Origin: Amesomyces nigricolor
Lineage: Eukaryota; Ascomycota; Sordariomycetes; Sordariales; Chaetomiaceae
Direction: 5' to 3'
NCBI GenBank assembly: GCA_004802645.1
Contig: SRKS01000007.1
Location: 2,108,001-2,172,000 of the forward strand
Length of the DNA: 64,000 nucleotides
Of this stretch, positions 23,115 through 35,361 are shown piece by piece (the stretch's first letter is position 1; every line of letters begins with the position of its first letter). The notes below the pieces were generated by a model. That model ran no database searches. It worked only from the letters and a program-made list of their open reading frames with translations, and was not told the DNA's origin. The position numbers and the translations under genes were made by a program.

Positions 23115-24648
23115 ATGGTCAATTACAGTAAATTGGTATGCTCCCTCTGTGATCCAAGTCTGTGACGAAAGAATACCCGATCCGCTGATGTACACTGTCA
23201 GGACTTTTTGGAGCTCAGCGATGAATCCGACATTGAGGTCCATTGAAACGTCGACAAACGCTCCTTCATCCGGGCGAAGCAGAACCAGATCCTAAGGAGC
23301 GCCAACAGCGAAAGTTGCAGATTGAGACACTGAAGTATGAGCGTGTGATCAACGATGCTTTACTGCAACGTCTCCGCGTTTTGGTCTCCACCCTACAGTC
23401 ACAGTACTACAAGTCTGTCCACAGGAACCCAACCAAGGTTGCGTTCCGGGCCATCACGGAGCTGGCGTCGAGCAAACCCGAGGAGGACAGGCCCCCTCCG
23501 CGTCCAGAGGGGTATTCAAGGGGGACTCGCCCTCTCTACCGTCTTACTCAAAGATGCTCGCAACTCTTTTGGATGAGGTAAACAGGAGTCTGGATGAGAG
23601 ACGAACAGAACAGGATCAGTGTTACGAAGCTTTCATTCAGGAACTCGGTGCCCATGTTCGGAAAGTTGAAGACCTCCAGACTCAGTTGATCAAGAAGCTC
23701 AATGCCCTTGAGCAGCAGAATTCTGGCGAAATTACCAGCGAAAACTACCGCGTCGGATTTGACTGCTCGTATATCAGCAAGGCCAAACTGGGGGAGACAT
23801 CGAAAGAGACTAAACTTGAGCTGTTGAACACAAACTACAACCCGGACGAGGCAAAGCCAGATGCTAGCAACAAGACTGCGGCAAACGACTCTGGAAACAG
23901 CGAGGAAAAAAAAATCCGTGCTTCTCCAGCTGCGAAGATATTTGCCCAAATCTTCTCCTCCGACTACCGCGCCAGCCGTAACTATCTCTCTTTGCATCCG
24001 GAAGTTCTCCTAAAAGACTCCGAAACTGAAGGGTTATTGCTCGAAGCCTACTTCGCACTACTACACCACAACAATGAAAGACGCGCCCGGCAGTACGTGC
24101 ATCAAGCACTCCTGCTGCACTACTGTCGCACGTTAGGGCGCGACGGCGTAGCGCTTTTCTTCAAGCGTTTCACGACACCGGGCCACCACGCGCGTGAGAT
24201 TTTTGAGAATGATGTCTCTGAGAGGTTTCAAAAGATTCTCTCAATGGCGAAGTGACTCCAGGCTGAGTGAGAAGGCTGTTTTAACAGGTGCATTTGTACC
24301 CAGCAGACGAGATCAGCTCAATTAGGATTCAGGTGCCACCGGCTGAGAGCGAGAACGAAGGAGAGAGAAAGGCCAAGGATATTTTGAGCAATTTGCTCCG
24401 GGCATGAGGGCAGCATTAGAGAGTGGCTCGTTGGAAGAGGTCAACAAGGTTCTGGCGGAAATGGAGGTATTGGATGCTGAGAAGATGGTCGGGCTTCTTG
24501 ACGAGGTGAGCTGTTCCCAAGTCTCGGTGGCTTTGTAACGTTGAAACTCCCGCTAATACTCTCTTGTCTTAATCGAGTGCAGGCTCGCTGTCTGAGCATC
24601 GAAGGCGAGATTATCGATGCCACAACAGAAGATGAGAATGAGATGTAG
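23115..24648 (+). pseudogene. CDC37: Broken CDC37 (Hsp90 co-chaperone) copy
   Basis: ATG 23115 opens MVNYSKL, spliced by a good intron (23136-23201, GTATGC...GTCAG) to DFLELSDESDIEVH, a hallmark of Cdc37. TGA then stands at 23244-23246, where the family has a Pro codon (EVHPNVDKRSF). NVDKRSFIRAKQNQI follows, then a frame change near 23290 to KERQQRKLQIETLKYER. Another near 23509 (GGGG run) leads to FKGDSPSLPSYSKMLATLLD. The central Hsp90-binding part (about 23554-24255) is intact but ends at MAK-TGA. The C-terminal part (IRIQVPPAESENEGERK, a further slip near 24384, MRAALESGSLEEVNKVL, intron 24506-24582, CLSIEGEIIDATTEDENEM) is scattered across frames to TAG 24648. Cdc37 delivers kinases to Hsp90 and is essential, so an intact copy should exist elsewhere unless these lesions are errors. 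Confidence 0.8.
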
Positions 24649-25047
24649 AACAGTACATGAACGAGGCCCTTTTGGCAGTTCTTTTCGACGTGCACTTTCA
24701 CTCAAACTAGCTCAAAATAACAATCAACATGTCTCAGATTGAGCTTGGGCCCGGGGGGATGAAGTGAATTAAGCCTGCTCCTGAAGTTGCCCCTGAGCCA
24801 GGACCAGAGAATCCTGACAGAGATACTATACTGTCTGGGTTAATGATAAACAGTTCGGCCCCGTAACTCGTACTTGACCTGAGATGATGGCACGAGATGA
24901 CTGTGATGATGCCATGGGCCGACACCATCTCGAGCTTTTGATTACTGCTGGACAATATGCTGGTGCTAACTATCAACTAACTCCCGTTTATTCCAACACT
25001 TCTTCCGGCTCCTGCCTCACTCCAACTCCAATATTGACCTACACTTG
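24649..25047. other. Intergenic region between two broken genes
   Basis: No gene seen. Base composition is similar to the flanks. Confidence 0.45.
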
Positions 25048-25617
25048 ATGCCAGACGTCTCAAACACCAGGGCACAACATAAAAGCCACAGAAAGAATCC
25101 CGGCGCGCAGCAAGATGAAACTATCTCGCTACTTCCCCGCCCATCAGTTAACATGATCCACTGCCGCCGCTGCCGAGACACTGGCCACACTCGCTTCTCC
25201 TGCCTTCGTTGCAAAGGCCGCGGTAGGCTCTTCCACCGCTGCCACATATGCAACGGCTCCGGCCGCGAGACGTACATAACCCTCTGCCAAACCTGTCAAG
25301 GCACCAGAGTTGCTCTCCCGGGAAGCTCTGCTCACCGTCGTTCAAGGGGCTTTCCCCATGGTGTCCGGCCTGCGGGGGCCAGCCCCTCGTAAGGGCCCGT
25401 CAAGAGTGCCGTTCCTGTTTGGGCTCGGGAAATAGCTGAACCTCTCGGCAGTGCGACGTCTGCGAGAACAGCAGGGGCTACGATGACTTTTGCATTTGCC
25501 CGAGTGGTATGAATCTGCGCATGGAAAGGCAGACGGTGGGGGGACTACTAGGGAGGTGCTCAACAAGCTGGAACATGTTTCTAGACTACGTGAGGTTACA
25601 TCTCAGGCGTCTTGCCT
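25048..25617 (+). pseudogene. Broken CxxC-repeat (DnaJ-zinc-finger-like) gene
   Basis: From ATG 25048 the frame encodes CRRCRDTG, CLRCKGRG, CHICNGSG and CQTCQGTR, a series of CxxCxGxG modules like the DnaJ/Hsp40 cysteine-rich domain. After about 25316 the sense frame switches. CPACGGQP and CRSCLGSGNS are read one register away, consistent with one base lost in the CCCGGG stretch. That frame stops at TGA 25437-25439, yet CDVCENS and FCICPSG continue beyond it in the same frame. Seven CxxC modules across two frames and a stop indicate a decayed gene. There is no J-domain and no clear start exon. It is adjacent to the broken CDC37 copy; a functional link between the two is only a guess. Confidence 0.55.
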
Positions 25618-26924
25618 GATGGCGTGAATTGAACGTTCTGTCCCGGCTGTGTCAGTCGAGGTTTCTCAGCACTTGTCGCTGGCCGGCACCGTTGCAAGTA
25701 CGGACCAGCATTAATAGGATTTACTGCAAACGAAGTTCTAGAGTTCATAAATCCAGGATTATACCAGGAGTTTAGCACAACATGGGTCCTGGTTTGGGTT
25801 TCTAAGAGGTCTTGGCTATATAGGGGTTCGCCATCGAAACTGAGCTCTTACTTTACTTGCACTGGCTTGTGGTGTATGGCATTATCTACCTTTGGAGACT
25901 CATTCATTTCTCGACAGACAGATAATGATTAATGCTCTCTCTACACCTTCTAAATGTCTCTCACTCAGCCCTCTATCCTTTCCAAACGCACGGTATGCTA
26001 CGTCCAGCCATCTCCTATATCACTGGCATTCTCGCCTCTCGAGAACAAGATTAAACCTCTAGGAGCTGTTGAAGAACGAGAATTTTCTGGTAACCATTCT
26101 CAAACACGTTCGCTCAATACTGAAGGTATTTAACAGCGGGGAAAGAGAAACTCAACACATCACTTCCGCTTTTCTACGAACCGAGGCTAAGACCGTCTCT
26201 CACTTCCATAGCAAACCACACCCACCCAGCACTCACTCACTCGCTTTCATCATCTCGGTCTAACCTCCAATTCCCATTTGCCAGTCTAGGTAGCGTAAAA
26301 TAGAAATAATGCCCATACTCAGGTTGTAGGAGAAGAGCCCAAAGGTATCGTCGTCGCGGGCTGGTCGGACGGATGGGACGAGATGTTCCATCAACCCACT
26401 ATCCCATCCATTCACCATCCCAAACCTGACGACAAACTTTTCTTCCTCCAGCGGCCCAGCCTGACTTATCACACCCCCGAACACAAGACCATACACCCAC
26501 CATCCCCTTTCCCCCGCCACGTTTTCACCTCCCTTCCTCCATCTCCACGTAATCAGTCCCATACCCCTCTAGCATCCACCGCCATCAACCACCATCGAAA
26601 AGAGGAAAAGAAAGGAGCAAAACTCAAAGCACAAACCCCCAAACAACCCACTGAACCAACCCACCGACCCTTTTTGCCCCCGTGCAAAGTGATCCCCCAC
26701 ACGCCAGTCAATATGCTGCCCCATCCCTCCATAGATTCCCTGTCCAGTCTCTGTGGCTGCCATAGTAGAGAGGTAAGGTCCCTGGCGTATGCCCCGATGG
26801 AGTCAGGAGGAATTATTGAGGAAGAAAGACCCGAAAACAAAACACAATAACAAAAACAAAACAACAAACAAACAGACCCTCTAACTCCCTTTCCCTTTCC
26901 CTGTTCTCCCCTAAGACGATCCCC
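25618..26924. other. Intergenic region
   Basis: About 1.3 kb without a convincing gene. The right half (26370-26920) is strongly C/A-rich on the plus strand, which fits the 3' UTR of UFD4 on the minus strand. Confidence 0.5.
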
Positions 26925-29900
26925 TCAAGAAAGATGAAACGCCCCCTGCCCCTCCTTAATCGCCGTAAACAACCTCTTCCGCAACACCTCAATGTTGGAG
27001 TAGTCGGGCAGCTTGAGGTAGTTGACACAGGTCATGACGCTGGGGAGGTAGTCGTCCGAGGTGTAGGGCTCTTCGCTGGGCTTGCAGACGACGGTGAACA
27101 TGGGGGTGAGTTTCTTGAAGCCTGTTTCGTGTGCCATGCCATGTCAGTTCCACATCAATCATATGGGCGAAAAAGGTTGAGGGGGACATACCACCAATCG
27201 GCAACTTCGGACTTCCCGTCGTAAACTGCAAAAAGTCGCGGCGCTGGGCAGGCGTGAACTCGCTCATGGCCTGGAGCAGATTCCTGACCGTCTTGCTGTC
27301 CATGTTGTAACCGTGGTCGGCCTTGACCGAGTCCATGAGCGCTGTGATCAACACCGTCAGCCAACGTCATCCACACCACACAGTCACCCCCACAAGACAA
27401 AGGAAAAGCTTACTCTCCAACGACCAATCCTCATCCACCCTCCCAAACAACGTGCACAGCTCATCCGGCGTAAACGCACTCAGCGCCGAGTACGGGAACA
27501 CCTGCGAGAAGCCCGCACGGAAGGCATCCACCTGGCGGCGAACACCACCACCCAGGGTCATGTCGATGACCTTTTCCAGATACAAGTCCACATTATCAAT
27601 GGACACCTGCATCTGGCTCCCATTGGGGACAAGCTCAATCTCGGGGTATCCCGGCAGGGTAAAGTCCAGATAGAGATCATCAATGCGAATCTTGTCCACA
27701 ACGATATTCTCCGTATCCTGCACCTTCTGCGCCGCAGTGCGGTTCGGATCCTCATCAACCGCCTTCTTCGCCAGCGCAAACTTCTTGACCATCATAAGCG
27801 ACCTGGCAATAACCGGATCAACAGACCTGACGGCACCAAGCGAGGGGCGCACGGCGGTGGACTCATCGCCGATGCGGAAGAAGATGGGGTTGAAGTTGAT
27901 GTCGATGATGCGGGAGTCGATCATGGAGCGGGCGACAAACTTGCCGAGCATCTTGAACAGCTGCAGGATCTTTTCGCCCTCTTCGGAAGCGGCGTACTCC
28001 TCGCTGAGCGGGCGGGGGAAGAGCCCGTTCTGGCCCGAGACAAACTCGTCGTCGCCGTTGGGGTCGTTGTCCCGCCAGAGCTTGAGCTTCTTCTTGCAGA
28101 ACTCCTTCGACACGGTCGAGTAGAACTCGAGCGTCGGGCCCAGTCCAGTGCCGACCTCGTCAAAGTACTCAACTTCAAGAATACTCTGCGACGCACCATA
28201 TAGCTCCATGACCTTGACAGCCGACTCGAGAATCTTGGCCCTCGCAATGCGCACTTTCTGGCGCTGCAGCCGGCCCAGGAACGGCCTCTCGTCGCGACGC
28301 TCCCTCCGTGCCTCCTCCTGCGACTGCGCATTCTGCCAGCGACTCATAGATCTGGCATAGCCGAACGAAGTGGACTGCAGGAAGAGATGGCGCGTCTCAA
28401 AGGGGAACAGGAACGGATAGAGCCGCGCCAGGTCCTCGCTCCAGCTCGGGAGGCAGTTGCTCGCCACGATGAGCGGCTCCTCGAGCTGCCGGTTCAGCTT
28501 GGCTGTGAGCTTGGTGTTGACGAACTGCGACAGGGGCTCGACGTTGACACGCAGGGTTTCCTTGTTTTCGGCGAGCACGTCGTCGATGTTGGCGTTGAGG
28601 TCGTGTACCTTGTTGAGCAGGCGGAGAATGGACGCCGTGATCGGGTGCTTGGACAGAGAGCCGGGGTTGCCACTCTCGTCCATCTCGGTTGCTTGATCCG
28701 CAGAGTTGCCAAAGGCAGAAGACGACTCGGGAGGAGCAGGGCCAGACACCCGTTTGAATTTGATGGGGTGGATAGCAGACCACACGCTCCGTCCGAAGTA
28801 ATCGTCGGGCGTCTTCGCCGAGTTATGCACAGCGCGATAAATGGTTGTCTCGTTGGGGATGACCTTGCCGTCAATGCTGAACTCAATGTGCCAATCCTGA
28901 GGAGTCTGGATGGCCGCAGCATACGACATCGGCCGCGCTGCCGCAGGAGGCGTCGGAGTCCCTTGCAGCGCCGCAGTCAGCGCGCTCGCCCGGCTCGGCA
29001 GAGAGTTCTTCGACCGACTCTGGGTCGAAGGCGTAGGAACTTTGGTCCCATCCTCCTTACGGGCGGTAATCTTCCCACCAGCGGCAACCTCCATATTCAC
29101 GGCAGAGGGATCCGGGGTCGGTGCGTCCTCCATGTCCTCATCCATGTCGCGGACTACATCGAGGGCACTGTCATCGCCCATCTCCTCGTCATCCGACAGC
29201 TGCCTCTCGTCCGCACACTCAAGGGCGTTCTCAAGATCATCGTCCTCCTCGGGCGGGGGACGTGTCGGTGTGCCGTCCGACCCAGCCTGGCGACGCGAGG
29301 ACCGGCGCAGCGAAGTCTTGTCCTTGGACGATGAAGGCTGGGGTGTTGCAGGAGCATCATTCTCCGTTTTAGTCTTATTAGACTTCCGCATGCTCCGCGA
29401 CCCAGAAGGCTGGGAAGAGGCGGCAGGTGGGGGAGGAGGAAGGGGGCTCCCAAGCTCCGACATAAGCCTTGCAGCTGCTTCGCTCATGGGAAGGCCCGAT
29501 CTCGCCATGCTTGCCAGGGCCCTAGACACGGCGTCCCTCTTAGACACCCGAGCAAGGCTGAGCCGCGGCCTCAGATAGTCATCCAGAGACTTGAAGGTCG
29601 TGATGGCATGGATGGACACCATGATATTGCGGTAATGCTTCGGAATCTCGGAGTCGTCGTCGGCAACCAGCCTGAGGCGGATCTGCTTCGCAAGCATCGA
29701 AGCTGCGCTGCTCCGGTTGCCATCGAAGGAATGATGGTGCACGGTAATGACCTCGAAGTGCTCGGACCTGCTCAAAAGATCCTGCAACTTGTGGACCAAC
29801 ACGCTCAGGGGCGTAGCGGGAGAGTCGGCGGTCGCGGTCTTGGGCTTCGACTTGACCGTGTATCCCATAAACACCTGGAGAAATGCCGACTGAGCCGCGA

Positions 29901-32900
29901 CGGCAAGATGCTCATCCGGGTTGCTCAATACCTCCTCGAGCACACGGACCACGCCAGACGCGAGCAGCTCAGCGCTTGTGACACTCTCCAAGACGTCGGA
30001 GTCGAAGTAGGACGCCAGCTTCCGGAAGAGCTCCGTGCCGCTCTCGAGAGAAAGCGGGGACGAAAATGTGCGGCGAAGATAGAAATTCTTAATCTCCAAA
30101 GCCAAAGCCGACAGGCTGTCCAGAATACCAGTAGCCTTCTGCTTCATGACCTTGCCTTCCTCCTCCTTCTCGTGAACCTCGAGGAATTTCTTGGCAACCT
30201 CGATGATCCTCGTCTTCATGGAAGGCATGCCCCCGAGAAGGCGGCTAGGAGGCCCGGTGATAGACATGGTCGACTCTTCGGAACTAACCGGCGAGGGCGA
30301 CATCTCGTCCCGATGCTGGTCGTCGTCATTGCCATTCTCCTGCTCTTCGTCCTCATCTTCATCCGAAGAGTGGTGAGAATGATCGTCATGCTCTTCGTCG
30401 CCTTCGTCGTTGTCATCATCCTCGGCATCGGAGTCGTCGTGCTCGGACTGATTCTCAGCCGGCTCCGCAGAGGACCTGTTCTCGGCTTCCTGTCCAGCTC
30501 CAGTTTGGGGCTCAGCCGCGGGCGCGGGGGATTCCTTGACAACCGGGGGCTTCGGCACCGGATCCGGCTCCTGGTTCGCCAATTTGGTGATCTCAGTGAT
30601 CACGCCCTCGCGGTAGAGCTGATAGAGATACACAGACGCCAGGCGCTTGATGAGGAGGTTGGCCGCCTGAATGGCAAAGAGGACCAAGGACGGGTGATCC
30701 TGCTGGGAGATGATCGAAGCCAAGAATGAGGCGTACGGAACGGGCTTCAAGGCATCCACAAGAATCTGCTCGTTGAGGTTCGAAAGCATCTTGAGCTGAG
30801 CGGTCAAGACCTTCTGCCGGACGCTCAGGTTGACGGTGCTCGAGTATGCGTCGGTAAGGGTCGGGAAGAGGATCATGGAAAAGCGCCGGACTTCGTCCTT
30901 GCAGCTCTCCAGCAACTCAATCCGCTTCTCATTCGTAGTCTTCTTCCGAGCCCCAGCCCCGCTCCCAAACGAAGACGGCGGGTTGGGTTCCGTCGGGGTG
31001 TCCATCAAACCAAAGTCGCCCGCAGTAGGGTCGGCCGATTTCGGCAGGCTCGGCAGCAGCTCGCAGATGACGTTCAGGGTCTCGATGATCTGGTCCCGCG
31101 GCCGATGGATGAGGGCTTGCATGATAAGGACGCTGTCAAGCTTCGAGGCGAGGTCGTCGTTGCCGCTCGGGGGCGAAACGCCGGTCAGGATCTGGTACAG
31201 CGTCTCCACCACGTTCATCTTGAAGAGCTCGGCCGACAGACGGGGGCTCGCGCGTGCGGCAAAGGCAAGAACTCGGAGAAACTGCGTGTGAATGTGGGCT
31301 CCGATGAGGTTGGTGGTGCCCGGGAGGAGCAGACGAAGAACGGCCTTGAGCAGGTCGACGCTGATGAGCTCCTCCAGCTTGTGAGGGTGATATCTGAAGC
31401 TCTCGACGATCCGCGTGACGCACAGAGACCCCTGTTCAACGACCTTCTGGTCGTTGCTCCCGAGAACATTGCGCAGAATCGGCATGGCATCCCGGACGAC
31501 GGGGAACGACGAGTGGTCGAGGTCGCGGCAGCAGTTCGCAGCCGTGGTGACGGCAACGCGCTGGGTGCTAGTCGCAAAGAACTCGAGGTACGAGAGGCAC
31601 GCAGTCAGACCGCCTTCGCGGACGATACTTCCCGGGTAGTCGAGGGAGATCTTCTCCAGGGTGCTGAGCGCTTGCTCGGCCAGGTCGATGAACGAGATCT
31701 CGAGCAGCTTTTGGCAAAGAATGGGGACGGCGTTCCCGTAGACAACGTTTGATGTGCTCGCCGGCAGGGCCTCCATGAGGTTAGCAAGACAGCGGCACGC
31801 CAGCAGCATGATTTCCGGGTTCTCCTCTCCGGTGAGCTCGTTTGGCTGCATCAGGGCCACCAGCTCCTTCACGAAGGAATCGGGCGAGAAATGGCCCGAG
31901 AGATTGTCCTCATTAGAGATCAAGAGGAGCTCAGAGAGTTCCTGTAGCGCGATAAGCTGCATGGTGGGGTCATCCTTTTGTCGGAGGTTGTTCAGAATGT
32001 CTCTAAGCCTCGAAGACGTGCCCGATATCATGCCAGTCAGCGTCCGGATGGTGCTGGTCAGGCCGTGGATCGGCCCGCCCGGACCACCAAAGCCTCTGAA
32101 AGGGTCGACGTCGTCATCGTAGCGCTCCATGGCCTCCTCCTCGTCCTCGTCCTCATCCTCGTCGTCCTCGCCACTATCGCCGGAGACCTTATCCTCGGGA
32201 GGCGGGGGCGGAGGCGGCGGGGCTGCGGATTTCTTGTCGTGTTCTTCTGTACCGCTCATGACGACATCTTCATCTCCATGGGCAACGTTGGCGCCCCGTT
32301 TCGAACGCCGGGTCGAGGTCGAGCCTGAGGCAGCGGGCTCATCTGCTGGTGGTGGGCATGTGAGATTCTGACCGACACAAGGGGGGGTGCATGGCGATGG
32401 CAAACCTCTGGCATCTTGGGGAGTCCTTTTGTTGCGGCTAGATCGACGGCTGGAGGATGCCGAGGGCTGGCCTTCGTGTGCCGTCGCAGGACCTGCCGGT
32501 GTCCTGGAAGAGTGGTCAGCATTCCGTCCTCTATTTTCTCCTGTGACCTAGTTGGCATCAAACGCACTGCGGGCTCGACATGTTCGCCTGGTCCTTGCCT
32601 TTCCTGCGGCGGGATGTGGTTGAAGAAGCGGGGGTCACGATGGGAGGTGGTTGAGGTTGTGCCAATGGCTGGGTCACTCGTTGACGCTTTGGGGCACGAG
32701 CCGAGGAGGGTGACTCAGCAGCGGGAGGTTGGGCCGGGCTGGGAATATTTTTGCGCTTCCGGGTGCTGGTCGCCGGGGTAGGAGTCGGTGGAATCGGCGG
32801 TGCAGTCGGTGCAGTTGGGCCAGCGGTCGCGGAGGCGGCGGTCGAGGATGCGGCTTGGCTCGCTGCTTGACGGGCGGCCGAGCGGGTGACCCTGGACGAC

Positions 32901-32902
32901 AT
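26925..32902 (-). CDS. UFD4: HECT-type E3 ubiquitin ligase, Ufd4/TRIP12 family
   Basis: Four minus-strand exons, 32902-32568, 32503-27414, 27341-27192 and 27121-26925, join in phase to 1923 residues. The N-terminus is Ala/Pro-rich with a basic cluster (KRKNIPSPAQPP, RRRKGKDQ), then acidic. Residues about 230-700 are armadillo-like helical repeats (LIALQELSELLLISNEDNL, NPEIMLLACRCLANLMEALP). A long Asp/Glu-rich segment lies mid-protein. The HECT domain ends with PSVMTCVNYLKLPDYS, whose Cys (about residue 1890) is the thioester site, and the C-terminus GAFHLS. Ufd4 elongates ubiquitin chains in the ubiquitin-fusion and N-degron pathways. A further in-frame 63-nt segment, 32405-32343 (GTTTGC...AGCAG), may be an additional intron, because the peptide it encodes is unlike its surroundings. 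Yeast Ufd4 is shorter; the size is closer to TRIP12. Confidence 0.95.
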
Positions 32903-34555
32903 GAGTAAATATGTGCTCAAACCGGCGTGTCATGGACCAGAGCAGGCCGAAGAGATGGAGGTGGTTTCGGGAAGAAAAAAAAGGGCAGAAGGCAAAGTCA
33001 TCGAAGATTTTGTTGGCAGGTGCAAGTTGAGTTGCGGTCTCCGTTGTTCGATTTCCCGCCCAAGAGAGAACCCTCGTGTCAAGCCTGTGTGGGGCAGCGA
33101 CCTGCAACCCCGAGTTCCAGCTTCTTTGGAAGGAAGATCTGATGGCCCGAGAGAATGGCCACCGAGAACAAGACCACGAAAGGCGGTCGAAGAATCCACG
33201 TGCTCGCCCGTCCCTTTGTAATTTTTATTTTTTCTTGACTTCGAAGCAGGCGCCCCAGATCACAATCAGGCAGCAGTCCCCGGGTGATGTCCGCCGAGTG
33301 TGGTCTCTTGTTCGCGGGCCGGACACGGGGAGGAAGGGCAGGCGATCGACAAGGCCCGAGATCGGCAAACGCAGGTGCAGTAGGTAGGTACGGGAAGAAA
33401 GGTTGGGTCACGGATGGGATGAGCAGAGGAGATGGGAGCGGGCAGACCTTGTGGGAGAGGCGTGCAAAATGGACGGAGCAGTGGTGGTTTGGGAAGGAAC
33501 TTGAAGCGTGGGCGAGGTAGTCGCAGTCGCGGCTGGTGTTGACAGAGGCAGGTGCGCTGGGTCGTTATCGAGAGCCGATCTGGACCGCTGGTATGCAGAG
33601 CGTCGTTCTGCCATGGATTACGCCATCGGGAAGCGGACAGGCGGCGGTTCGGAAGGGCGGTTCGGAAGGGCGGCGGGCGGGATGCAATGACGGATCGCTC
33701 ATGGACCGGACGAGAGTTGCGGATACCTTGTGTAGGTTGGGCTTCGAAGATCCGGTGCTAAACGGGCGGCCGTGGGTGTCTGCTAAGCTTCAGGGAGATC
33801 AGGCAGAGATGAGTGGTTGGCTGGCGGAGATGTTGATGGATGGATGGATAAGTGGATGGATGGTTGAGGCCGATGGTGCGTTGGACGTGCGTTGGTGGAC
33901 GTCCATGCGTTGGACATGCTTTGGCCAAGACTGGCGCGCGCGAACGAAGTGGGGCACCAGTGCCGGGGTGGCACGGCTCCACGGGTCTTGTGCACAAACA
34001 GCAAACCCCCACGAGCCCCCAATCATCGCCATTTATCAATGCTTTGATCATGGACAACTTCACACAACAGTCTTGAGATCAAATCAAAGCTGAGCAGACG
34101 CCCTCCTCAACAGAGGATAGTTGCAAAAAATTTCGATTCTCTTGAGTATCCCAAGCCTAAATCTTTATCGTACATGTACACTCGCCTCGTCGTTGAGCCT
34201 CGTTGAACCTCGCTCCAGTTGTGATGCTGAGATTCTTTAGCCATTCCATGACCCATGTTGTTTCTTCTGTCCTCAACTTCCGTCCTTGCTGACGCTGGCA
34301 ATCGGCTGATAGAAGACGACTCGGTCTTGGGAGAAGTCTACCGGCTTGTCGAACCGTCCTGTGATGCTGGACGAAATCCTAGCGCTTGGAAGCTGTGCGT
34401 TGTTCTGGAGCAGAGCAGGAATGCGTCGGATCCGTCAACCAAGTCAATGATTTCTGGCCCATTGCCCATGCCGCCTCCTCAACTCTCGCTCTCTGAATGG
34501 TTGACCGCATCTGCCAGAGGTTCAGAAACTCGGCCTCTGCCGTCCCTTGTCTAGT
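32903..34555. other. Intergenic region
   Basis: UFD4 promoter side, then the 3' flank of the Tse2-like gene. Several overlapping short frames are visible, none supported. A degenerate GGAT-rich stretch lies at about 33835-33865. Confidence 0.5.
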
Positions 34556-35361
34556 TCACCATTTTTGTTTCTGGGAATCAAGCGGGGAAAGCCCCAGTCT
34601 CTGAAAATCGTCGGAGTCTTCGGGGTCACTGGTGATCCCGGCGTACGCCTTGACCCATTCGTCTCTGGTGAATGCTGCGCCGTTTTTCTTCATGAACTGA
34701 TTGAGGCTGTTCAACAACGCTACAGCCAAAACGGAAGAATCGAGATGTCAGAAAATGCATTGCCCGGCGACATGGGCTGCTTCAATGCCATGGGAAGGCT
34801 GCAAGATGGTGTTACGTACTGTAAATGGTCATTAGCCTCGAAGGCTGGAGGGAATACTTATCTACCCCCTCTTCGACGAGGACAAGGTCACGAGGGAGTG
34901 GCGTTCCTTTGGTATTCGAGTCTCCGGTTAGGTCTCTCGTCTTATTTGTGGCATACGAGAACAGGGATATATGTTGCAGCCAGAGGCCACTGGAAATTCT
35001 ACTTGCCTTTGTTAATCCTGTACAGAACGACATTGGGCGCCCGGAAGGAGCCGTTCAGAAGCAAATGTAGGTGGACGGAGACAGGATGCAGCGGTGAGCC
35101 GTTGGGACCTGCGGCCGAGCAGCGTTAGCACTGAGCAGGCATGCTCTTCCAGGTAGAAGGAATAGGTCGATGAATGCGCCAACCTTTGTAGTTGACTGGG
35201 TCCTCCAAGGCCTTCGGGTAAACGGCCTTGTTCTTGAATGTTTCAATATCGAACGGGACCACGCGATCCGAGGTCCGAAGCAAGATCTTGGGGCCAAAGC
35301 CGACGTGGAAAAGAGTTCTGGGGAATACTCTGAACACGTCGATATTATATCGTGCCGCCAT
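34556..35361 (-). CDS. Small Tse2-like ADP-ribosyltransferase-family protein
   Basis: Too fragmented to appear as one frame. Four minus-strand exons, 35361-35184, 35108-35007, 34906-34820 and 34719-34556, join in phase to 176 residues. Intron 1 has a GTTGGC donor, a CTAAC branch and a CGCAG acceptor. Intron 2 starts GCAAGT (a GC-AG intron). Intron 3 is GTACGT...TGTAG. The spacing of conserved pieces (PRTLF near residue 15, a VYPKAL segment near 48, a PNG turn after it, a PLPRDLVLVEE strand, a YSLQPS strand) matches my knowledge of the fungal branch of the Tse2 ADP-ribosyltransferase toxin family, named after a bacterial type VI effector. There is no signal peptide or membrane segment. Catalytic competence cannot be judged from sequence alone. 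No immunity-like partner is evident beside it. Family assignment is by recalled pattern and needs a profile search. Confidence 0.65.

Noticed and set aside
24241..24286. GTGACT...AACAG as a short intron after MAK in the CDC37 copy
   Set aside because: Only about 36 bases long, and splicing leads into the wrong frame.
27313..28203. 296-codon plus-strand frame opposite the UFD4 HECT domain
   Set aside because: Antisense of a conserved catalytic domain; no independent signal.
29608..30729. 373-codon plus-strand frame opposite UFD4
   Set aside because: Shadow of the intact UFD4 exon; hydrophobic runs arise from its antisense acidic codons.
34547..35128. 193-codon plus-strand frame
   Set aside because: Overlaps the spliced minus-strand Tse2-like gene, whose exons join in phase and show a family pattern.
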